Notes: generated by a model from the sequence alone, not told the origin. Counted from the first letter of the stretch, positions 15,301-30,300 are shown. The stretch is DNA of 64,000 nucleotides from Liolophura sinensis (GCF_032854445.1 NC_088295.1:12389385-12453384), one strand, 5' to 3'. Numbers and translations are program-made.

Positions 15301-18300
15301 AATGGCCAATTCACGCCATGCAAGTGTATCAGCAAAAAAGTACAGATGCAGAAATAGAATTAATGATGCAAAAATGTATTCCAGGTCAGGAAATCTCATA
15401 AAAGCCTGGATAAAAGTTCTCACAAAGGGTATCACTGATGGTTTGCCTGTAGTTTGCATGTGCTGTACATGTACAATGGCAGTGGGCTGGGTTTAGAAAG
15501 TTACTGTTGGGAGAGAAATCACACCCCAACCCACTGCAACTTAACACCTTCCACTCCATAAATATTAAAGTATAACGGTGAGCTTTACTGGTGAGATACA
15601 TGTTGTCGTCAAGAACATTTAAACAATTATCAAATCTTTTGATACCGTTATGTATAATGGATATTTTCTTCTTATCAATACCTGCCTGTCCTCCAACACA
15701 GGACCTGTGTGAATATAGTACCTTACCTATATCACAATCACTCGGGCTTGTAGCTCCTTTGTCCATGGTAATGAAAGTCCCTGAGCACTGCACACATGGT
15801 CCAGTACCAAAGCTACTCTTGTAATAACCCACTTCACAGGGCACACATGTCCCATTGATCTCCTGCCTGCCTGGGTGGCAGCTATCTGTAAAATTACGAA
15901 CAATCAATGTAATAAACAAAGCCATACCTGCACACATATGCTACCAAGAGACATCAGACAGCGGCATATTTATCTATTGATTGTTGATTAAAAAGAATTT
16001 ACACTCATATGGTATCAGTTATTTTTAAGGATTGGAAAACTGAAGTGCCCTGATAATCCACTGACATTTGGCAACTGACTGATAAACTTACCCACTTGTG
16101 ACATACAAATTTGTTTGCCAAACTAGTGGATGACAATTATATGGTCTTCCATTGATTGTAAAAACGTGCAAAAGGCTTCTTTAGTATCGTCACTGAAGTA
16201 GCACACACAATGGGAGCAGGAGTCAAACTAAAATAGCATTACATGCTGTGTGAATGTCATGACAGACTGCTAGGATCATTCAGTTTAATGGTTATCTGAG
16301 TGGAATGATCAGTGGAATCTATGTATCTTTTGTATACCCATCTTCATACATGTATATGTTGGCCAGAAATACAATAAAATAAATTGTACATAAACTGACC
16401 AGTAGTCTGCATTATCAGTGCTAGTACAACAATACTACTACATGTTGCTGAAGCTAAAGCTAGGCTTACTGATGGTGCATTCTGTGATGCTGGTTGACCT
16501 CTCCATGGCTGTGACTTTGTCTTGAGGACACAGGATGCAACTCTCCCGCCACTTCTCTGGCTGGTAATACCCTACCCCACATGGTTCGCACTCATTTAAT
16601 GTGTTCCTGAAGGTTCCCACTGAGCAGTTCCCTGAAACATGTACAAGAAAATCGACTTGTTACACCATTGTTGTGACTTTTATGCATATGACAGCAGTAT
16701 AGAAGGAAAAGAAGCCTTTTGGTATCTTACGATCTGTGTAACACACAAACCAATGAATCATAGATGGTCAGTTTCTTCCTCCCTTCCCACTGATTCTTCA
16801 TTATCTTTTTTGTACATGTATTTTTGTCTTTCAGCTGTCCTTTGTTTGCTCATTCCATCTGTGATGATAATTGTTTTACAAGTATTTCCCTTTTTACATA
16901 TGCATATGCTCACTCTACATAGACCTCTAGCTATTAATGCAGGTACATATTTTTCCCCAAACTTTACCTCTATTTTCCTGATACTCCACATTCAATTTGT
17001 GCTGTTTCTTGTACGATGATTAATTTATTTTCAATGCAGACATTTGATATCCCCTCACATTAAAAGGAAATGTCCTTATACCACTTTCATCCTTGCTCCC
17101 AAGTGAAGACAATTAGACCAATCATATTCACAGTGAATGTGGCATAACAACTTTCACAATACTAGATCCTGCTCAGTTTAAAAAGAGGCCACAGAGCACT
17201 AGTTATAAGTATTACCGGATAAAGCTGGAGGACTGTCGCCTACTCACGAATGGAACAGTTTAAGGCGGAGTCTGCTCCCAGTCCTGCCGTTATGAACTCC
17301 TCTGCACACAGTGTACACTCCCCAAACAAATCCTCAGTGTTGTCCTTGTAGAAGCCTACATCACAGCTCTGACAGGAGGAGTCAGCCTGTTTCTCCTCTC
17401 CAGAGGGACAATAACCTGAACAGCAGGTGGAAAGAAAGCTGTACTCAGTACCAACATACACTGGAATTCTGTGAGATTGCAAGGCATTATTCTGGATGAA
17501 AACATTTGGTACAGTTTTACAAAACAGTATAGATTTACTTGTGAATTACCATCATGATATGTATCAACTACCATTCTTTATTAAAGGAAATTAATAATTT
17601 TTACCACCTACATAAATAACCAGATAACTTTCTTCAGATAACCTTCTGGGCATTATGTTAGATATAAAATAATTACATGTTATTAAACATTTATTTCAAT
17701 GCTATCAACCTTAAGGAGACAGGTTGCTATGGTGAATGTAAATGAGATACCTTTATAAAACGTCAAATTCAAGAGCAGAAGAGTTTGGGTCTTCATTAAA
17801 ACTTGAAGTTATCTGGGCATGAGTCAAATCTTAAGAATTAGACACTGATTTCTTCCGTGGGACCCTACAGCTACTTGCCCATTCCAGTCACATATCTCCA
17901 ATTTATTTATTTTTATTTGGTTATGCTCTATGCCGTACTCAACAATGGCCAAAGTTAAAGCCAAGAACAACTTGAAAATTTCAGAGCAGTCACGGATCTC
18001 CAATGAGTAAACCCTATTACCGCATGCACACTGAATTTAGCTACATGTATATGCATGCATCAACTTTTAAAGAAAGCAAGACTTATTCTCACTTTCACAG
18101 TCAGACAGGCTTATGGAGCCTGCTGAGCGAGTGCTGTTATTTCCAGGGCATGGCAGACAAATATCTTGGTAAGGCATAGGCTGGTATGTTCCTTGTGGGC
18201 AAATCACACAGTCACTGCCACTGGCACGGTAACCAGCTGCACAGTCCACTGGAGAATAAACAAAAAACATACAACTCTGTCCATGATGCTTAAACTCAGC

Positions 18301-21300
18301 ACTAACTCTGCTATAGAAATCAACAATGATCATGCATTTACTACTTCCCTGGCAAACAAAATTTTAATTGTTCTCTCAAATCTATAATCTCTACTGATTA
18401 CTGGAATGTGAAGAAATTAATACATATGCAATACAACATTTCTATTTGAATTTTGATGGTATTTGATTTGTTATCATTTGTATTATTTATACCTCACTTA
18501 CAATGAAGTACCTCATCACAACGCAGTACATATTCACAGGAATACCCACAGTGCAGTAGTGGATCCTCAATGCTGTACACACTCCACTGTGCAGTACATA
18601 CTGACATACATACCCACAGGGCAGTACCTCACCCAGCACAATACATACCCACAGTGTAGTACCTCATCTGGTACAGTACATACCCACAGTGCAGTACCTC
18701 ACCTGGTACACTACATACCAACAGTACAGTAGTCCATCCACAATGCTGTATATACCTACAGTGCAGTACCTCGCCCAGCACAATACATACCCACAGTGCA
18801 GTGCCTCGCCCAGCACAATACATACCCACAATGCAGTACCTCATCCAGCACAGTACATACCCAAAATGCAGTACCTCACCCAGTACAATACATACCAACA
18901 GTGCAGTACCTCATCCAGTACAATACACCCACAGTGCAGTGCCTCACCCAGCACAATACATACCACAGTGCAGTACCTCATCCAGTACAGTACATATCCA
19001 CAGTGCAGTACCTCACCCAGCACAATACATACCCACAATGAAGTACCTCATCCAGTACAGTGCATACCCAGAGTACAGTAGTTCACCCACAATGCTGTAC
19101 ATACCCACAGTGCAGTACATACTGACATACACACCTACAGTGCAGTACGAGCACAATAAATACCTACAGTGCAGTACCTCATCCAGTACAATACATACCC
19201 ACAATGCAGTACCTCACCCAGCACAATACATACTCACAGTGCAGTACCTCATCCAGTGTAGTACATACCCACAGTGCAGTACATACTGACATACATACCT
19301 ACAGTGCAGTACCTCGCCCAGCACAATACATACCTACGGTGCAGTACCTCATCCAGTACAGTATATTCCCACAGTGCAGTACATCACCCAGCACAATACA
19401 AACCCACAGTGCAGTGCATCACCCAGCACAATACATACCCACAGTGTAGTACATCACTCACAGTGTAGTACATCACCCACAGAGCAGTAAACACCCATGC
19501 ACATACCCACAGTGTGGTATATCACCCACAGTGCAGCACACCCACAAAAATACCCACAGTACAGCATATACCCACAGTGCAGAACATCACTCATAGTGTA
19601 GTACACACCCACACACATACCCACAAAGCAGTACACACCCACACATATACCCACAGTGCAGTACATACCCACAGTGTAGTACCTCACAGTGCTGTACATA
19701 CCCACAGAGTAGTACATCACCCAAAATGTAGCACACCCACACAAATACCCACAGTACAGCACATACATGTACCCACATTGTTGTACACCACCCATAGTGT
19801 AGAACACACCAAGTACAGTTCATACCCACAGTGTAGTACATCCCCCACAGTGTAGTACACACCCAGTACAGTACATCACCCACAGTGTAGTACATCACCC
19901 ACACAGCAGTACACACCCATGCACATACTCACAGTGTAGTAAATACCCACAGTATGGTACACACCCACACAAATATCCACAGTACAGTACATCACCCACA
20001 GTGTAGTACATCACCCACAATGCAGCACACCCACACAAATACCCACAGTACAGCACATACCCAGAGTGTAGTACATACCCACAGTACAGTACATACCCAC
20101 AGTGTAGTAAATCATCCACAGTGCATAACACAGAAACACACTTACCCACAGTGTAGTACTTATTTATTTATTTATTATTTGCTTGGTGTTTTACAATGTA
20201 CTCGTTACAAGAACATTTCACTTATACGACAGCGGCCAGCATTACAGTGGGAGGAAACCGGGCAGAGCCAGGGAAAAGGCAACAAACAACTGCAGGTGGC
20301 TGGCAGACCTTCCATGTATGGCCGGAGAGGAAGCCAGACCTGCAGTGTAGTACATCACCCACAGCACAATACACACCCAAACAAATACCCACAGTGCAGT
20401 ACATCACCCACAGTACAGTACATACCCACGCACATACCCACAGTGTAGTACATACCCACGGTGCAGTACATACCCACAGTGCAGTTCTCCAGTGCTGCTG
20501 ACTGTTTGGTAGGTGTCACCCACCCTACTGGGCAGCTCACACAGTTAGAATCGGCATCCTGAGGGCGGTAGAACCCAATGTCACACGGTTCGCAGTCACC
20601 TGTTTGTACCAGTTCAAACCCAGCATCGCACTTATCTACAACAATTAAATAGTGAGCTGAGTAAAGTATCAACTGATTGTCACCTTACCAAGTTTATCAA
20701 ACTAAGTAACACATGTTTAATTACATGTATGTAATGATGCTACATTTGTCATACAAACACATATAGTCCTATGCATGCTTTCTTTGTTGCAGTGGAAAAT
20801 ACATCACACCAGGTGCAATTTGCGCCTGTTTCATGAAACAGACACCAGTAGACTTCTGTATCAAATGACAGGACAGGCTTTTACAGAAATTACTCTATCC
20901 ACAATGCCTACAAAATTTCTCGGCAGGCGCAAATGCCATACATAACTTGTAAATAACTGCTTTTAATTTACAACACCTATGTACATTGGAAGAATGTGCT
21001 TGAAAACATTCCTCAATACCTTTAAATTTATCTATTTATTTGACTGATGCTTTACATCATACTTAAGAATATTTCACTAGTACAATGGCAGCCAGTATTA
21101 CGGTGCGAGAAAACTGAGCAGAGCACGGCGGAAACCCACGATCATCTGCAGGTTGCTGCCAGACTTTCTTATGTACGTTCAGAGAGGAAGCCAGCATGAG
21201 CTGGGCTTGAACTCACAAAGCCGCATTTGTGAGAGACTCCTGGGCCATTGCACCACACTGGTATGCTAACCGCGTGAGCCTAAGAAGCCCACCAATACTT

Positions 21301-24300
21301 TTCAATACATGGAACATAAATGTGCAAAATCAGTGACAATTACTAGAACTCATTTTAATAATAGATAACTCACTGAAGCAATCTTCTTGAGCATCAGAGC
21401 CCTCTGTTAAGGTGGTTTGTGCCACCCCACAGGGCAGGCAGACAAACTGGCCAGGGGTGGGCTGGTAAAATCCTACCTCACAGGGCACACAGCCACTGTC
21501 CTTGTAGTAATGACCTACACCACAAGATTCTGGAACAAGATAAACATACCTTCTTTAAACTAGTAATGTTACTAAAGTTTTTATTTCAAACCTAATATTT
21601 TAATATATTTTAATATTTAAAGAGGGTAACTTTCAAATTCATTGATATTCTCTTCTACACATTAGTGGAATAAGAATCAATAGTTTGCATAATTGCAATT
21701 ATAATCACAGTCACTGACAGCACATCTGCATTAATATCAGACAAGATAATAATGAACAGATGAGATAATCAAAACCATATGTTAAACCATTTCTTTTTGA
21801 TAATAAGAATGTAATGATTGTAATATTCGTCAGTAATATTTGTCAGTAATATTTCAGCCACATTGTGGTGACTAGCTGAAGTATTGCATTAAACAGCAGG
21901 AAGAGGTTTTCCTTGATTTGTGAACAAATCCAGGGGAATGTTCATGCCTACTGAGATCCATGCCCAGAATACTGTCTGAGTGTGCGTTCAAGGAAATGAA
22001 AACTCTCAGATTATGTCTAATATTTTTAAAATTTTTAAGGTTTCTGTTATTCATGCACTACTTTTTGAAATACAACCTTTAACATTTACCTTTATTAACA
22101 CTGATTCCAATGTGCAAAATGCTAAGTTGTGGATACTGTAATTTATGGTAATTAATATATACAAAGGGCATCAACAATTGAGCCCCTTACATTATGTACT
22201 TTACACGTACTGGTATGTATGTAAAACCGGATCTCAATACACACAGTTCTTCACAAGATACAACCTTAACAATTCCCGTAACACTGCCTTAGCAGTTAAT
22301 GGACACCGCCCCTTGCAGTATGCAGACTGTTGGCAGACCTGGAGAGGAGGCCAGCATGAGATGGACTTCAACTCACTGTGATGGCATTAATCAGGCTCTC
22401 GGGTCATTGTAATAATATATTATAAAAGTCAGTTTAAGGATAGGATGTCTCATAATTAACATGTACATGCGGGAAGGTCGGTGAATTGAAGTATTATCCC
22501 TGACCTTTACAATCTGCTTGTGATGGGGAGCCTGGGGTCATGGTTGTAAACCCAGTCCCACAGCTCACGCAAGCTGCTTGTCCATCGTCCTTATATTCAC
22601 CGACAGGACACGCCTCACATAACTGAATCAGTGCACTGTGCTCGTAGCCCCGCCCACATAAAACTGAAAGACAAGGGATGATAAAGAAGACTGAAAATGG
22701 ATATAAAACCCATAATACATATTATTATAAAGCTATAAAAGTGGTCCAATGAAATCAGTCGGATCATACCACATGACCACCCTGTACTTGGAGTGATACT
22801 GGATCCCGGACAGCCATATTTTTCTTACACTGTATAATAGCAAAGGCAGGTTACTTCATACACTAAAAGTATTGGGCAAGGGTCGCAGCTGTGTTTATCA
22901 TTTGCTCTCCGCATTTCTGTAATCATTGACCAGGAAATGTGGACGGGGGAATACATTTCATTATTTGCTAATTTCCAAATTCTGCAAAATACGAAAGTGA
23001 AGATCAAAAGCCACTAAGGAATATACAAGCGTTGGATACAGAGTGCATTACCAGCTGATAACAGGGAGATCAAAAGACCTTCCTATAGACGGGCTGAATC
23101 TGTATGCATATCTTCAAGCGTTATTTTTGTGAGAGGTTTAAGTTCTCAGACACGATCAACTATATAATAAATATGTTATTGTGAAAAGCTTTGTACATTA
23201 TGAAGTGATATTGTACTTGTCCGTGTTGTGATGCATATCCACACTGGACGCACACATCTCATCCAATACGGATTTTCAACACAACATGGACTACATGTAC
23301 AATACCATTTCATAATGTACAAAACACTTCACAATAACCTGATATTATTGCACCTCATAGAATGGTTCTTGGTTTCCACTGGTCAATACGTCACACAACA
23401 TTCCGCACAACAAGATGTACATGTGAAAGTATAATGATAATATGCTTAAACAAAGAGACATCTCATTCATTTGCCAGCGATCTCACCCTAATATCCACTC
23501 ACATTCACAAGGCAATTGCCAACGATCTCACCCTAATATCCACTCACATTCACAAGGCAATAGCCAGCGATCTCACCCTAATATCCACTCACATTCACAA
23601 GGCAATAGCCAGCAATCTCACCCTAATATCCACTCACATTCACAAGGCAATAGCCAGCGATCTCATGCTAATATCCACTCACATTCACAAGGCAAAAACC
23701 AGCGATCTCATGCTAATATCCACTCACATTCACAAGGCAATAGCCAAAGATCTCACGCTAATGAGATTAAGACTCACTTCGCTATCGACATGCAAATTCA
23801 GCAATTTAAATTACCAAATAAGAATTTATTTTTGGTAATAATAGAGCATATGGTGCATGTTCTGGGAAGGGATATTATGAATTATCTGCTTTCGACACTG
23901 CATAAACATCACGTCTCTCAAGCTTACAATTCGTGATATCCCATCCAGTCTGGAAATTTTACCTTGAATCTGCAATACTTTTTACAACAGAAACACACCA
24001 AAACATGTATATCGCTATCCATTTTAAACAGTACATATAACATTAATCCAGAGCAAAAACTATACAAACAAAGGCTATGAGCTTCTTACCACAAATCCCA
24101 TCAACGAGGCCTTCCCCTTGTGGGCACTGAGGGGTAACATCAACATCATAAGTGTCCTCATTCAGATAAATGCCTGACAGAGCGTCCTACATAACATGAG
24201 CAGATACTAGGATCACAAGCTGACAAATACATGTACAAGGAAAGATTCAAGGGGAATTTTGTAATACTGTAAATCACGTAGAGTTTAGCCGATGATTTTA

Positions 24301-27300
24301 AAAAGTGTATCCCATGATTTCTTGTGCCTAGTTGTGATTCTTGGTAACTGGACACAGCTGAGGGTCAGTGGGGTCTGCGCAGTGTGTTCAAAGGATTGTA
24401 CATACCTGTGACAAGACCAATAAACACGCTCACAAAACATACAGCTGTTGTACAAAATGCTGCAGAGGGCAATGAAATGTTAGCAAAAGTACCATCTCTA
24501 CACATTATAACCGAGCCACTATCCATAAATTGCTGTTTGGAGAGCTAGCCGGGAAGTGGCTCAATGATCACAAAAGTAAGTCCAGAAGACAGTGTTGTAA
24601 TGTAACAACAACTATGTACAATTTGATAGTAGTAGGAACACCCAATACAACCGATTAAATGACAACCAAAACACACTCTGGATTTACCGTGTAGGAGTAC
24701 ACAAACTTACTAATGTGACAATAACTTCCTATCTGCCATACCAAGTTGAGGTATGGCCTTTTATACTAAATCAAACTGCTAATTTGAACCTGTTATCTCA
24801 CTCACTTGACAAGTACCTGACACGCTCTGGCTTGCTAGACAGGCAGGTGAAAAGGAGTTATGAGATTAGTTATGAAAATGTCTGCTGACACAAACTGTGG
24901 GATTATTGAAGAATAGGTCTACTAGTCCAAGCCAAGCCAGGTGGATGGCCTGGCTCATCGGCAGATTCATCAACATCGTTCAGTGGGCTGGCACCCAATT
25001 ACCAGATTATTGCAAGGGACATAGTAAATACAGCGTTGACATTAATTCCACCTTGGTGACAATATCTTCAACCAGAATGCAAGTTTCATGTATAGCTTGC
25101 AAGACTATTTCTTGCCCAATAGAACTATAACCTATTGAGTATTCAGATATAAATGGCTGAGTTGTATTGATGTCATGGCTAATCCCAGCCTTTCGCTCTG
25201 GGCACAGTGCTTGACGTTTCAACATATATCCAGTTTAAGGAACCCGTCAATCACACCAGCCACCCAATCTGACTGCCTGATGTTTTGTCAACTGTTTACA
25301 CGTGTTGCATAAACAACTGAAATACATGACTACTTGGCTTTACTGAAATGGTTTAGTAGCAAAGTCCATAGTGGTCTCCCCAAACTTCCGGTGTATGCAT
25401 ATGACAGGGCATGGGGCTCGATGTAAATTAATGGACCTCTGTCTGCTAGTCTAGATTTGGTGGGAAACTTTACATTTGTGACTATCTCAAGGGAAGAGTC
25501 AGTGAAAATAAATGCATCTAATTGGTCAGTGTTGAAATCGGTAAGCTGTCAGTTAACTGTAGACATTTATGTGCACTTGACTCAGTCCAGTGCATGGCAA
25601 TCAGCTGACACAACAATGTGAGAATGAGGTTACAACATGTGGTAAATCTAGTTTCAGAAACTTTGCCAAATTCAGTTTTATGTGATGAACTGAAGGTACG
25701 CAATTTGATAAGGCGGGAAAATAGAATTGGTCTGAAATGGGAGGAGAGTTCCATTGTAACGAAATAATGTGTGTGAGACACGGCAAACTCGACTGTTATT
25801 TTACGAGAGTTTGATTACTGATACTTACCAATCAGACCTATATTGCTGAAATATGCCAATTTGTTAAATTTATTTATGGGGTTGTGAATGGACAAAACCG
25901 TTACCGGGAAAATACTTTCAATGGGCGATCCAAACATAACCTGAACAATTAAGCATTCACCCATTTAATTGAGGCCAACAAGTGTAACCTGCAAATTTAG
26001 CCTGTCAATCTGACAAGTAATATGTCTAGTAGCCTGTTTTGTGTTGGTATTTTTGGAATATACAGATTTTTGCAATTGTTGCTTAATACTTTACTCTATA
26101 CCTCAATGTCAAGTACCGTAGCTGACCCCAGTGCAGTGTGGATTAGCAACCTAAGCCTTCATGAAGTTTTAAAGTGGGGGGGGGGGGGGGGGGAGGAGTT
26201 GGACCAATATCTCAAATGTCATGCTGCACTAACTCAAACTGTGTGGAAGTAACCACCGGGGGAAAGTTTAGATCATTTTTCGCAAGTTATTTCACAGATC
26301 AAAAAAAAATTGTTTTTCTACGATGGACACAACCTTGAGAACAAATCAATGGCTTGTTACGCTACCAATGTTTCAATGAGGGTCTAGATGGACTTATGTG
26401 TGTATAATCAACAGTCCATGCCTGAGAAGTTTAGCCCATGTGGTGAGGGCCAGCAGCCAGGTCATCACTGGGGATTACTGCACAGCTGGGGGCTGATCAC
26501 TCTCCCCTGCTATCTCCTCCGGCAACTCGGCTTAACTTTACAGCCAGAAATTTTTGGCTAAACTCTACGTGATTTACAGTAGTTCAACAAGAGTCATATT
26601 CTTCAACCTTTTCGCATGTTTGTAAGGCGTTTATTCAAGGGTTTTCTGCAGGCATTACTCTGCACTGACTGATAAAGTTATGTTTTTGTGAAGCCTTGAA
26701 ACTTGCCAATACAACCAATGTAGTTTTATCTCCAAAATCCAATTAAAAGTGTGCATGAATTCCACTGAAAATTGCTCTTTCATATGCCTAAAGGTTGAGG
26801 AGTTAGGTTACTATTCAAAATCTTGGAGACTATTCATCTTTTACACTCTTGTGAATACAATTTCTTCACATCTGAGAAACATTTATGTGACACTTTATAA
26901 CTTAACCAAAATTGGGAACCTAGGTTCATTATACAACAGGGGACTACACAGATTTGCCATTACTCGGGATATCAGGCACACAACTCACCTTAAAGTCAAA
27001 ACCATCCTCTGTGATGTCTTCCTGGATAACTGCTCCAGGTGAAATAGCTTCACCATTGTTTACAACAAGTGATCTGCAGTAGAAGCAAACATTGCATGGT
27101 TTAACAAAGGACAACTTTAAGAAAAAGGACGAATGTATGATCTTCTGTGTCTTTGATAGGCATTACTAACACAACTAACATAAAAGTTAGTGACTTACTT
27201 CAATTATAGCACAGAGATTTGGCTCAGCCCAACACCTGACAGTAGCATAATGAATAACTCTTTAACCTGTGTACGGTTGTACACTGCTAGTACATACAGT

Positions 27301-30300
27301 CATTAGTGAACATCATACAGAAACAACTTTGTCAGTCACTTACATTGTTTGTCAGACACTTTTGCAGTTTGTCAGTCACTTACGCAGTTTGTCAGTCACT
27401 TAGGCCTTTGCCCAACTATCCTTACTACAGTGCATAATCATTATCAGAATGGAAGTTGCTGATTGATAGCTTTATGTGCTATAGTGTGAAAGCAATCAGT
27501 CAAGGCCTTAAGTTACTGTCTTTGCAAAGTTTAATAGCCAGGAAACATACTGGTTGCTGGGACCATATTGTCTTACATGCGACTGAAAACCAATCCCAGC
27601 TACCTCCTTGTTAAAGAGATGTTTCAGTTTGAATGTAATCATTAAAAGCATTTCCTAATTGTTGTTGAGATATTATTTTTCTGATGGAATGATGGAGGCT
27701 CAAATTCCCCCCTACCAATTCCTGTGATGGAATGATGGAGGCTCAAATTCCCCCCAACCAATTCCTGTGATGGAATGATGGAGGCTCAAATTCCCCCCTA
27801 CCAATTCCTGTGATGGAATGATGGAGGTTCAAATTCCCCCCTACCAATTCCTGTGATGGAATGATGGAGGCTCAAATTCCCCCCTACCAATTCCTGTGAT
27901 GGAATGATGGAGGCTCAAATTCCCCCCTACCAGTTCCTGTGATGGAATGATGGAGGCTCAAATTCCCCCCTACCAATTCCTGTGATGGAATGATGGAGGC
28001 TCAAATTCCCCCCTACCAATTCCTGTGATGGAATGATGGAGGTTCAAATTCCCCCCTACCAATTCCTGTGATGGAATGATGGAGGTTCAAATTCCCCCCT
28101 ACCAATTCCTGTGATGGAATGATGGAGGCTCAAATTCCCCCCTACCAATTCCTGCACCAAACACATGTAAATAATGTTAACCATTTCCATAATTATCCAG
28201 TACATCTAAGCACTGACTGTCTGATATGAGATACCCATACACTTGTATGTACTCCACTACAATCTTGAGGCGTATATTTTTTTGTTCTTCATGTGCAATT
28301 AACCTCCCACGAAACTCACATCATGCCCATGGTGTGTGGAATCAATTACACATGTACATGTGCAGATACCACACTTCACTAAAGCAGCTCACTGATGCCT
28401 CAAAAGTCCATCTTTGATTCTTCTGTATGAAGGATTATGGTTCAAAGCTTGAATAGCAGTATTTCGGTGACATTTTTTTAAAGCTGAAAAGAAAACTCCC
28501 CTCTTCTTAAAAGCCATTCAGCCTTGGCTCAAACAGTTTTAAAAAGGTTTCAAAAATCCGAGTGAGTTTTGTGAAATCGATAACAAGCAACTTACTTGGC
28601 ATATGGTATTTCTATGTTGAGGAGGAGATCACTAGTTGTGGCTCTCTTCCTGCGCACTGATGTGATTGAACAGTTGTCAGAAACCTGAACATCAGAGCAA
28701 TCTGATGACTGGCATAACTCACTGCCATAGGCTTGGTTCAGTATCTGCAGCCGTCCTAGTATCCTAGATATGATCACCTCTCTAGCTTTTTCATCACAAA
28801 CCAAATTAAACGTGTACTTCAGAGTTATCATAAGCTTCACACCCACAGGGGACTTCACCTCTGTTGAAACAAACAAGAACATGTCAAATCATGACATATT
28901 CTTTCAACAAAAGAGAAAGGGAATGCTTGGGGTTTAACGTCGTACTCAACAATTTTTCAGTCATATGACGACGAAAGAGAAAGGGAAGAAAATAAAACAC
29001 TGGCTCACAAAGATGTAAAATAAAACAAGCGTAACCCTGAAATACTGAAGTCAACATTTTGGTATTATATATTTTCATGTAACTATGCAGAAATATAGAA
29101 CACCAAAATGTTGACATCAATACTCTGTGTTTCTCTTACGTTACTGAGTGAGTGAGTGAGTGCTTGGGGTTTAACGTCATACTCAACAATTTTTCAGTCA
29201 TATGACGACGACTGGCGTTATTGAAGACAAAGTCGATCCAAGGTCAGAGTTTACACAGGTGATCTGAGGTCAGAGTTCACAAAGGTGATCTGAGGTCAGA
29301 GTTCACAAAGGTGATCTGAGGTTGGAGTTGGCAAAGCTGACCTGAGGTGAGAGTTCACAAAGGTGATCTGAGGTCCAAGATCACGAAGATTACTGAGCTC
29401 ATGTAGGACTTTCGATTCAGTGATCAGGCTTACACATACTTACTTGGCATCTGCCCATTTCTTAAGACCAAAACATTAACAACACCCGACTAAAAACAAC
29501 AAAACTTGAGTGCTAAAATAATGATCTCTTAAAGTGCTAGTACAGTGTCAAGACCTGACAAGGATCGTGACAGTCTGAATTGCTTTCTTACATTGTAAAC
29601 AAATCGCAATGCACTAAAATTGCTGTTGTTAGTTTTGGGGGATAAAAAGGAAACAAAACTTTTCTGTGGTTTCCAAGTTTGTCTGGTGTGAAGTCACGCA
29701 AGACACACTTGTATATCGACAAAAGATGCCTACTTTCAAACACGCATGACCTCATTCCAGCATGTAGTGCCTTACTCGACGTCACATCTGCCTGATTTAT
29801 CGGCACATAAGGAATATTATCACGTCACATCAGCAAAATTTTATGGAAACTGCCGAAGATTTTGTTTTTTGAGGACTCTTCACTTATTGAGGATAAATAG
29901 TGTTATTCATTGTATATCTTTTTGAACAGTGGTGTTAGCTCTGTTCCATAGGGTATCTTTCGTATCACTTTAATATTTTCACCTGCTTCCTCTCGGGACT
30001 GAAGCAGCACTTTAATGATATATGGATGAAAATCCTGAAGCCCTAGGGTAAATGTAGTTATAGTAATGTAGAACTACTTTTATCCTTTCTGGCTTTTCCT
30101 CTCCCAAACTGTTAAACTAAATTCTCACTTTTCTAAGAATAAAATCTTCTGGCAAAGAAGCAAGAGACCGGGTCAGTGTTGTCATCACTTACTTCCACAG
30201 GAAGGGAATCTGTATGGTAAATACTTCTGGGGAGTCCTTGTGTCCAGATTTCCTGAGGGTCCACAGGTGTAGAAGTCTGGGGTGGGGCGGGTGAGCGTCA

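Noticed and set aside
16639-17019. 126-codon hydrophobic plus-strand ORF
   Set aside because: Low-complexity intron sequence without a recognisable domain or splice context.
18463-20501. Overlapping ORFs on both strands rich in Tyr, Gln, Cys or His/Thr
   Set aside because: Products of the splice-donor tandem array; many frames stay open because the unit has no stop in them.
23362-23936. Two overlapping plus-strand ORFs of about 160 codons
   Set aside because: They coincide with the 45-bp minisatellite; only repeat-coded sequence is periodic and flanks show no domain.
27678-28155. CRISPR-like array
   Set aside because: Units are contiguous near-identical 43-mers with no unique spacers, and the context is animal intron.
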